Source: Desulfobulbus propionicus (lineage in GTDB: Bacteria; Desulfobacterota; Desulfobulbia; Desulfobulbales; Desulfobulbaceae). Taken from it: a DNA stretch of 64,000 nt. Below are positions 57,406 to 64,000 of the stretch, one piece after another. Location: contig PDTE01000024.1 in assembly GCA_002747135.1 (NCBI GenBank), positions 1 through 64,000 on the forward strand, written 5' to 3'. How positions within the stretch are numbered: position 1 is the stretch's first letter; every line of letters begins with the position of its first letter. The translations under genes were made by a program, and so were the position numbers. The notes below the pieces were generated by a model that was given only the letters and a program-made list of their open reading frames with translations, was not told the origin of the DNA and did not search any database.

Positions 57406-58515
57406 CTATATATCCAGAAAAGTCGTATCATTATTGATAACTTCACAGCCGTCTTCCTGTACAATCACCATATTTTCCAGACGAACACCTCCCCATTCAG
57501 GCAAGTACATACCAGGTTCCACCGTCACGACCATGCCGGCGCGAAGTTTCTTCCTGCTTAGGCTCGACAAGCGCGGCTCTTCATGGACAGCCAGCCCTAC
57601 TCCATGTCCGAGGCTGTGCCCAAAGGCTTTAGCAAATCCTCCCTCTTTAATTATATCTCTTGCAGCCTTGTCTACATGAGCACCAGTGACGCCTGCCTTG
57701 ATGGCTGCTATTCCCGCCAGCTGTGCCTTGCGGACCAGCCGTGAGCGTGCTTTGAATATATCTCCCGGTTTTCCGGCCACAAAGGTCCTGGTCATATCCG
57801 AGCAGTAGCCTCTATAAATCAGGCCCATGTCTATGAGTACCAGATCACCAGCCTCAAGCGCCCGGTCCGTGGGTACAGCATGCGGTTTGGCAGCATTGGT
57901 GCCAAAGGCGACAATGGTATCAAAGCTTGGTCTTTCAGCACCCATTTCATGCATGGTTAATTCAACGGCTAGGGCTATTTCCCGTTCAGTCATCCCCGGT
58001 TCTATGGAATTATACACCGATTGAAACACCTTTTCATTGATCCGGGTGGATTCACGAAGAAGGGACAGTTCCTGTTCAGACTTTAGGCAGCGCATCTCCT
58101 CAACCATACCGCTGACAGGTTTGAGGCGAAGATGTATTTTTTTAGCCATTTGGGTGAGTCGATCAGCTGTTGAGTGCAGGGTATATCCGCTTTCAAAGGC
58201 AAGATTGACCGCCCCCAGCTTACCAAGCAATGTTTTGAGTGTGGGCAGCAACCCTTTGGCACAGTTGGTTATCTGATAATCAGGAGCCTCTTCCTCTGCC
58301 TGGAGAATAAACCGGGAATCGGTCAACAGACAGGGCTTGCCGGAGCAAGGTATGAGAAGAACACCGGAACTTTCCTGGATACCATGGTCAAGGGCGCTGT
58401 AACCACTTAAATATCTTCGATTCTCAGGCTGCGTTATAAGAATGGTATCCAGTTTATTGCGCTTGAGCCGTCTTTGGAGCTTTTCTATACGTTTTTGAAA
58501 AATATTATTTTTCAT
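57406..58515 (-). CDS. Xaa-Pro aminopeptidase/dipeptidase (M24B)
   Basis: 'DLVLIDMGLIYRGYCSDMTRTFVAG', 'GHSLGHGVGLAVHEEPRLS', 'MVVTVEPGMYLPEWGGVRLENMVIV'. Confidence 0.95.
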   Translation of the reverse strand: MKNNIFQKRIEKLQRRLKRNKLDTILITQPENRRYLSGYSALDHGIQESSGVLLIPCSGKPCLLTDSRFILQAEEEAPDYQITNCAKGLLPTLKTLLGKLGAVNLAFESGYTLHSTADRLTQMAKKIHLRLKPVSGMVEEMRCLKSEQELSLLRESTRINEKVFQSVYNSIEPGMTEREIALAVELTMHEMGAERPSFDTIVAFGTNAAKPHAVPTDRALEAGDLVLIDMGLIYRGYCSDMTRTFVAGKPGDIFKARSRLVRKAQLAGIAAIKAGVTGAHVDKAARDIIKEGGFAKAFGHSLGHGVGLAVHEEPRLSSLSRKKLRAGMVVTVEPGMYLPEWGGVRLENMVIVQEDGCEVINNDTTFLDI

Positions 58516-58517
58516 GT

Positions 58518-59108
58518 TCAGGCCCCTAATCGCATTGAAAGCTGCTCTCTATACTGATTCAGCACCTGTTCGTACTGTCCGTTTAGTTCACCTTCAATAC
58601 GAGCCCATTCCTCCTTGAATTTTGGCTCTATGGTCGGATCAATGTTCAATCCCTCAACCGAGCTTCCGGTTTTCATGGCAACGACCTGCTCAATCTGCAT
58701 AAGTATCTGCTCCTTGAGCTGCTCGTAATATTGTTTGCGATGCTTGCTGTACTGACCGATAATACCCTGCAGTTCCTGGCATATCCCGGCAATATCTCCT
58801 CCCCCGCCTCCCAGTTCAATTAAACCGGTCAGGGCGCAGCCGACCCGTTCAAAACCAGGATCATCCCTTGCAAGGAATAGATTACGAAGTAAAACGTCCA
58901 GCATGCCCTTTCTCACTTCGTTTTGCATGTTACTGGATTCTTTGGCAAGCATTTCCGTAAGCGGCCCTTTTTTTTCGTTCAAATATTCTGCGGCATATTG
59001 CCTGCCTTTTTGATTGGCAGAATCAAGTTCCATTTCTTCGGGTGTAGCCCTGCCCATTTTTGCGGCCCGCTCCATAACCAGATCTATGGTAGATCGTATT
59101 TCAGCCAT
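58518..59108 (-). CDS. Conserved hypothetical protein
   Basis: 196 aa ORF, 'MAEIRSTIDLVMERAAKMGRATPEEMELDSANQKGRQYAAEYLNEKKGPLTEML'; 2 nt from the aminopeptidase gene. Confidence 0.75.
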   Translation of the reverse strand: MAEIRSTIDLVMERAAKMGRATPEEMELDSANQKGRQYAAEYLNEKKGPLTEMLAKESSNMQNEVRKGMLDVLLRNLFLARDDPGFERVGCALTGLIELGGGGGDIAGICQELQGIIGQYSKHRKQYYEQLKEQILMQIEQVVAMKTGSSVEGLNIDPTIEPKFKEEWARIEGELNGQYEQVLNQYREQLSMRLGA

Positions 59109-59172
59109 CGTTTATTGCTCCTTGAAATTGTATAGGTCACTGGCGTCTGATTATAAGCATAAAAGCTGCAAA

Positions 59173-60561
59173 CTACAAGAAGCTGGTTCGTCGTTGAAGA
59201 ACGGCAGCAAAAAAACCGTCATGTTCCGGGCCGGGGAGCGGTCGGAAAAACCCCTGACTGTCCACAAGTTCAGCTGATGAATCTGGCAGATACTTCCGCG
59301 CATCAGCGAGAAAAAAGGTAGGATGTCTTTTCAGAAAATTTGTTACGATCTGTTCATTTTCTTCCGGCTCCAGCGAGCAGGTTGCATATACCAGTCTTCC
59401 ACCGGCTGCAACCAGGGAGGAGGCAAGTGAAAGAAGCTGTGACTGTCTTGTTGCCAATTTTTCCAGATCAGCCAGCTCTCTCGTCCAACGGATATCCGGC
59501 TTCCTGCGGATCACCCCGGTACCAGAACAGGGAACATCAAGGAGTATTCCGTCAAAAGGCTCTGGTTTCGTTGCAGCGTATTCTTCCAGGTTACTCTTGA
59601 GAATGTTTACCTGGCTGGTCAATTGCAGGCGTTTGAGGTTCTCTTTCAATAAATTGTTCCGCCTGTGGTCAGGTTCAACCGCAACCAGCGTACCGGCACC
59701 AGGCAGATCCTGGGCAATATGCGTTGTTTTCCCGCCCAGCCCGGCACAACCATCAAGAAACCGCTTGCCCTGATTGCCCACTCCAAGCAATAACGTGGCC
59801 AGCTGGGCTGAAGTATCCTGCACAGCAAAAGCTCCCTGCCTGTATCCGGGCAATTCTGTTATTGCCCCAGATGCCCTGGGCAGCAGTATGCCTACAGGAC
59901 TGTAGGGACAGAGCCGGGCAGCAATTCTGTTCTCTACAAACATGGTAACCAGCTCTTCTCTGCTAAGCAGGCGGGTATTCACTCGAAGAGTTAAAACCGG
60001 TGCATAATTATTGACTCGACAAATCTCGAGGCAGATTTTTCTTCCAAACCGAGCTGCCCAGCGTTTCACCTGCCATTCTGGGTGATTCAGTATTGGCTGC
60101 TTGTCCTGCATGGCATTGTCAGAACCAGGTAAACTATCGGTGTTTTTTGCAACAGTCCGCAGCAATCCGTTGACAAAACCAACGAGCCAGCGGGGCTGCC
60201 CTGATGCCTTAAAAGCACCAACAGTGCTGTGTACCGCTGCTGATTCGGGTACATGGTCCATAAAAATCAGCTGTGCCACGCCGATTTCCAGGGTAATGAT
60301 TGTTTTTGGCTTCATTTTGTGCAGCGGGTATCTGGAGAAAAGAGTAATCACGTGCTCCAGATATTGCCTTTGCCTGAGCACAGTATATACCAGGGATCGA
60401 CAAAACGCCTGATTCTGCGGAGAAAGCCCGGATGCAATTTTATGTATATACAGGTCTAATGGTTTTTTCCCCTTACTCCAGGCAAGGAGGATTTCCATCG
60501 CTGCCGCCCTTGAGCATAAAAGGTCTTTTGATTTTTTTCTTGTTTTCGCGTGCTTGCTCAC
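59173..60561 (-). CDS. rsmB: 16S rRNA (cytosine(967)-C(5))-methyltransferase RsmB-like
   Basis: NusB-like N-terminal domain plus 'RFLDGCAGLGGKTTHIAQDLPGAGTLVAVEPD', 'FDGILLDVPCSGTGVIRRKPDIRW', 'LVYATCSLEPEENEQIV'. Confidence 0.92.
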   Translation of the reverse strand: MSKHAKTRKKSKDLLCSRAAAMEILLAWSKGKKPLDLYIHKIASGLSPQNQAFCRSLVYTVLRQRQYLEHVITLFSRYPLHKMKPKTIITLEIGVAQLIFMDHVPESAAVHSTVGAFKASGQPRWLVGFVNGLLRTVAKNTDSLPGSDNAMQDKQPILNHPEWQVKRWAARFGRKICLEICRVNNYAPVLTLRVNTRLLSREELVTMFVENRIAARLCPYSPVGILLPRASGAITELPGYRQGAFAVQDTSAQLATLLLGVGNQGKRFLDGCAGLGGKTTHIAQDLPGAGTLVAVEPDHRRNNLLKENLKRLQLTSQVNILKSNLEEYAATKPEPFDGILLDVPCSGTGVIRRKPDIRWTRELADLEKLATRQSQLLSLASSLVAAGGRLVYATCSLEPEENEQIVTNFLKRHPTFFLADARKYLPDSSAELVDSQGFFRPLPGPEHDGFFAAVLQRRTSFL

Positions 60562-60565
60562 GGGA

Positions 60566-60706
60566 CATCCAACTCTCTGATTTCACTTACTGCAAGTCTG
60601 TAACTGTTTTCAAGTGCCAGGATTTGGTGAAGCGTGCCTGACAGCTATAGTCTTTCTATACGGGCAATCGTGATCACCCAATAAGGAGAACCGGGAAGCA
60701 GTGACT
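60566..60706. repeat. PR1 palindromic repeat (diverged)
   Basis: 'gacatccaactctctgatttcacttactgcaagtctgtaactgttttcaagtgcc...cgtgcctgacagctatagtctttctatacgggcaatcgtgatc...gggaagcagtgac'. Confidence 0.7.
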
Positions 60707-60739
60707 AAAAAATACAATTATGTCTTAAAACGCGGGCTA

Positions 60740-60975
60740 AGATCTAGCCCATATTTCTCATGAACATTTTGTCTCATTTGTGAAGAAATACATACAAACA
60801 CATGTCCGTGATGTCAGTGAGCTGACTCAGATTCTGCCAGAATGTTCACCAGAGGTTAGCTCAGGCAGCACCATCTTTGGCAGTATTCTGGCAGCACATA
60901 TACCTAGGTATAATGAGGTACCAGAAATTACCGAACCTGGCACCACCTGGGCTGATGAGAAATCCGGGCTGGCTG
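60740..60975. repeat. PR3 palindromic repeat, copy 2 (inverted relative to copy 1)
   Basis: 'tttctcatgaacattttgtctcatttgtgaagaaatacatacaaacacatg...ccagaatgttcaccagaggttagctcaggcagcaccatctttggcagtattctggcagcac...ggtaccagaaattaccgaacctggcaccacctgggctgatgagaaatccgggct'. Confidence 0.88.
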
Positions 60976-61007
60976 ACCATGCTTGCTTCAAGGTTGTGCA
61001 AGCGTAA

Positions 61008-61058
61008 TGTAGAGCAGGCGAAGCGAGCGTGGGCGTAAAGATGAAGCGCCTGATATCA
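61008..61058. repeat. PR2 end fragment
   Basis: 'gtagagcaggcgaagcgagcgtgggcgtaaagatgaagcgcctgatatcagttgc'. Confidence 0.55.
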
Positions 61059-61063
61059 GTTGC

Positions 61064-61873
61064 CTATGGCCTGGGTTGCGCCACAAAATACATTGGATGA
61101 TAAGTGAGGCTAACCCCTTTTTCCCCTGAAAAACGGCATGTATATTGATCGATAAAACGCTTTAAATCCCTTCTGGTCCAGGCTTTTGAACCAAGAGCGT
61201 TTACACCTGTCTGCCTGAGGTGCTGCAACACTTCCATAGGTGAAGAAAACCAGGCTTGTTCTAATGCCTGGTCACTGTCAAGAATTTCAAACTTACTGCT
61301 TATGGCATCCTGTAGATGGGCCATGTTCAAATAGTTGAGTCCAATCCCTGTAATACTCTTAATTTCTTGAACATTTTTTGTTCCATATATGGAAAAAGCT
61401 AAAATACTCTCTGTTTTTAGAAGGGTGTGCAGCTTACTGAAGAGGGCTGGTAAATCATATATCCAGTGAAGAGTAGATGAGGAAATGATAACATCATAAG
61501 TCCCATGAATATCAATTGTTTCAATGTCACCACTTAAAAAACTGACAGCACCGTTCAGCTGTTTCGTTTTCTCTTCAATAAAAGGTTTAAATGATGGAGA
61601 GAGGTCAGTTACCAGCAAGGTATGAAGTTGTGGGAAACGCTGGACAAGGTAGGAAGTGAGCAGGCCCGTACAGCAACCGATTTCAAGAATTGATGCCGGT
61701 TCTTTTTTGAGCTGGCTATCAATCATTTTCAGCAGTTTTTTGGCAACAGAATGTTGAATACCTGCCTGTTTTTCATAGGTCAGGGCAGCTTTAGCAAACC
61801 GCTGTTCTATTAGTTTTTTATCGGGAAACATGGTGTTGGTTGCTGCAGAGCTTCTGGAGTCTGTCAGATACAT
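61064..61873 (-). CDS. bioC: Malonyl-ACP O-methyltransferase BioC-like
   Basis: 'IEQRFAKAALTYEKQAGIQHSVAKKLL', 'ILEIGCCTGLLTSYL', 'IISSSTLHWIYDLPALFSKLHTLLKTESILAFSIYG'. Confidence 0.88.
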   Translation of the reverse strand: MYLTDSRSSAATNTMFPDKKLIEQRFAKAALTYEKQAGIQHSVAKKLLKMIDSQLKKEPASILEIGCCTGLLTSYLVQRFPQLHTLLVTDLSPSFKPFIEEKTKQLNGAVSFLSGDIETIDIHGTYDVIISSSTLHWIYDLPALFSKLHTLLKTESILAFSIYGTKNVQEIKSITGIGLNYLNMAHLQDAISSKFEILDSDQALEQAWFSSPMEVLQHLRQTGVNALGSKAWTRRDLKRFIDQYTCRFSGEKGVSLTYHPMYFVAQPRP

Positions 61874-61900
61874 ATTTCGGCCTACCTGTCCAAAAATAGT

Positions 61901-62371
61901 TTAAAAGCCCCACAATAAACTACGTTTGATCCATCCTTGCACGCCTTTTTCGTGTTCAACCTTTACCCACCCGCTTTTTTGCTGAATGGTCCGGAAGACG
62001 ACGCCGTAATATGCCTTAGCTACAATTCGGCTGTTCAGGCCTGGCCCGCTTCGTACATTAATTCTTTTTTGACTGTTTTTATTGGCCTTGACAATCATAT
62101 GCCGCTTTGGAGTGGTTACCATTTTATGAACCCAGCCAATACTTCCCTCAAAATCTTGTACCCTGTACCAGCTTCCTTTTTGTTTTAGGATCTGTAAAGG
62201 GTAGCCGGAACCAAGCTTCCAGAGAATTTTGTAACTCGTACCGGGGCCGGAACGCATGTTTATATTATCGCCTTTTATTGATACCATTTTGGCCTGGACG
62301 GTAATCGCTGGAATTGTGAGCAGAAGAAGTATACTCAAGAGAATAACGAAGTAGTTTTTAGGTTTCATCAC
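61901..62371 (-). CDS. Secreted protein with two bacterial SH3 domains
   Basis: Signal peptide; 'IKGDNINMRSGPGTSYKILWKLGSGYPLQILKQKGSWYRVQDFEGSIGWVHK' and a second 'RINVRSGPGLNSRIVAKAYYGVVF...SGWVKVEHEKGVQGWIKRSLLWGF'. Confidence 0.9.
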   Translation of the reverse strand: MMKPKNYFVILLSILLLLTIPAITVQAKMVSIKGDNINMRSGPGTSYKILWKLGSGYPLQILKQKGSWYRVQDFEGSIGWVHKMVTTPKRHMIVKANKNSQKRINVRSGPGLNSRIVAKAYYGVVFRTIQQKSGWVKVEHEKGVQGWIKRSLLWGF

Positions 62372-62511
62372 TACTGTCCGGTTAAAGAATTTTAAGAATA
62401 AGGTAACTGCCTGTATATACTAAGTATATGAAATAAAATGTCCATAGTCGACTTGAAAACACATCTATTTCTGAGGAAGATATTCGGTAAAAGCCTGCGA
62501 GGGGTACCCAG

Positions 62512-62668
62512 ATGTTTACCGGCCGATTGATTTCATACCGTTGCCAACTTTTCGCCGCTGCGTGGCCAAATACCGAATCGATTTCAGAACAAGAACATTC
62601 TCATACCTGGCACAGGTTTTTATGCATGGCATTCGCCCAAATCTGTACAGGGAAATATCTGGCGCAAC
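62512..62668 (+). pseudogene. IS4-type transposase N-terminal (DUF4372-like) remnant
   Basis: Frameshifted 'LPTFRRCVAKYRIDFRTRTFSYLAQ' / 'HTWHRFLCMAFAQICTGKYLAQP', resembling 'F.RcVarYrgd...r.FScw.QFLCMAFAQlTyReSLrdIe'. Confidence 0.65.
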
Positions 62669-62836
62669 CTAGTGTCCTGTCAACGCTGCTCTGTCGTATC
62701 CTGCTTGTCTTTTTCAGCCCTTATGCAGCCTTGTCCTGTGTCACATAGTACTACTATGCAACACTGGGCAAGGCTGCATAAGGACAGGAAAAATCCGGCG
62801 CAATATATTGACATTTCATCGCTGACAGGACACTAG
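62669..62836. repeat. PR4 168-bp inverted-repeat element inserted in the IS4-like remnant
   Basis: CTAGTGTCCTGTCAACGCTG...CATCGCTGACAGGACACTAG; inner palindrome ccttatgcagccttgtcc...caaggctgcataagg. Confidence 0.88.
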
Positions 62837-63196
62837 TTTCAATATATTGCTGGCGTAATCCACTTTCCGCTAGACACCTGACCGCTTTAGTATTTTACTC
62901 CTAGAGTCTTACACTTCATCCTGTTTAACCCGGCAATCATATGAGAAGCGTTGTTATGAAACAAGCAAACCTTGCCTTATTCTATCCATGACCTCTTCTG
63001 CTTCAGGAAATTGAATCCTGGCAAAATCATGTACATGGTCCGAGACTCAGTAAAAAAGTATTTATTAAAAAATAACACAATTTCCAGGAGATGTATTAAT
63101 TTTCAGCACCCTTTAAATATGATTTTTGTACCCATATTTGGGAAATATACCCTGACGTGCTCTATTTGTTGGTAGTCTACTTTTTCCTTCTGGCAA

Positions 63197-63270
63197 CTCA
63201 CAGGATGACCAGTTACACCCCAGAAGTAGAAAACAACGCAGAAGCACAGCTCCCCAGGTGATCATGGAAG
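63197..63270. repeat. PR2 partial repeat
   Basis: 'aactcacaggatgaccagttacaccccagaagtagaaaacaacgcagaagcacagctccccaggtgatc' resembles the reverse complement of the PR2 left part. Confidence 0.55.
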
Positions 63271-63383
63271 CACAGAGGAGGGCAGCAAAACTGGTTTCAC
63301 ATGCAATAATGTCCTGAATAATCAGACTTTTCGCTCACAACACAATGAAGAAGAACGAAAAGGTATTCCCTGAGCAATCAGGG

Positions 63384-64000
63384 CTAATTGGACAGCAGGC
63401 TGACTATCCGATCCAGATCATCGCTTGAATAATACTCTATTTCCAGTTTTCCTCTTTTGCCGTTTTGGATGATTTTCACCTTGGTATCCAGGTAATTGGT
63501 TATTTGTCTGGCTATGGTTTTGCAATAGGAGCTTGGCAGTACCTCGCCAGGCATCATTTTACCGGGCACCTGTTTCGGGCTTTTGGCAGAAGGTGTTTTT
63601 CCCTTACACAGTTTCTCGGCAGCTCTGACAGAAAGTCCCTTAGTAATTATTATATCCCTCAGTTCCTGTAGTTGTCTCTGGTCATCTTTTAGACGCAGCA
63701 GCACCCTTGCGTGCCCCTCCGAGAGGGTGCCGGAAATTATGTCCTGCTGAATCACCTCAGGCAGATTAAGCAGGCGCAGTACATTAGTAATAGTGGATCT
63801 TTTTTTGCCAACCTTGCGAGCGATGTCCTCCTGAGACAAGGAAAATTCCTGGATAAGTCTGGTGTAGGCAAGGGCTTCTTCAATAGGGTTCAGGTCGTGA
63901 CGCTGAATATTCTCGATGAGAGCCAGCTCCAGGTTCGTACAGTCATCTCCGTTTTCCATAACGACAACTGGAACGTCTTCCCGGCCAGCCATTTTTGCGG
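63384..64000 (-). CDS. parB: Chromosome partitioning protein ParB (5' end beyond window)
   Basis: 'LALIENIQRHDLNPIEEALAYTRLIQEFSLSQEDIARKVGKKRSTITNVLRLLNLPEVIQQDIISGTLSEGHARVLL'. Confidence 0.95.
   Translation of the reverse strand, partial: AKMAGREDVPVVVMENGDDCTNLELALIENIQRHDLNPIEEALAYTRLIQEFSLSQEDIARKVGKKRSTITNVLRLLNLPEVIQQDIISGTLSEGHARVLLRLKDDQRQLQELRDIIITKGLSVRAAEKLCKGKTPSAKSPKQVPGKMMPGEVLPSSYCKTIARQITNYLDTKVKIIQNGKRGKLEIEYYSSDDLDRIVSLLSN

Noticed and set aside
1-60706. Repeats considered as a CRISPR array
   Set aside because: Copies are dispersed over tens of kb, 100-200 bp long, palindromic and not interspersed with regular spacers; no cas genes seen.
62972-63175. 67-aa + strand ORF near parB
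   Set aside because: No SD, no recognisable motif, AT-rich spacer.

Overview
The window reads as a chromosomal segment of a Desulfobulbaceae-like Desulfobacterota (inferred from gene content). From left to right it carries: a serine hydrolase; dnaN-gyrB-gyrA-gpsA; a META-domain lipoprotein; a SelW-like selenoprotein gene missed by the ORF track; recN; tRNA-modification and tRNA-maturation genes; yebC-ruvCAB; mnmA; rdgB; queH; two tRNA-Ser genes; ribD-nrdR-rpiB; a fab cluster containing acd-etfBA; rpmF/yceD; an Mla lipid-transport cluster; a K+ channel-RCK-receiver fusion; thiL; a glycosyltransferase/GMD cluster; an HDOD protein and a GspE/PilB ATPase; folA; pepP/Q; rsmB; bioC; and a truncated parB. 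Genes are mostly + up to about 19.1 kb and almost entirely - after that. The most striking feature lies between the genes. Several families of palindromic, MITE-like repeats fill the intergenic spaces at more than 20 loci. Copies of one 158-bp subfamily are flanked by 8-bp target-site duplications, have GTAAC/GTACC termini, and sometimes supply stop codons or C-terminal residues of host genes. An eroded IS66-type transposase remnant in the same window ends in the same GTAACTATTCAC-type terminus and is a candidate for the parental element. The other highlight is a 77-codon Rdx/SelW-like ORF with an in-frame TGA followed by a stem-loop with a GGTCT apical loop (bacterial SECIS-like). All calls are by eye; no searches were run.
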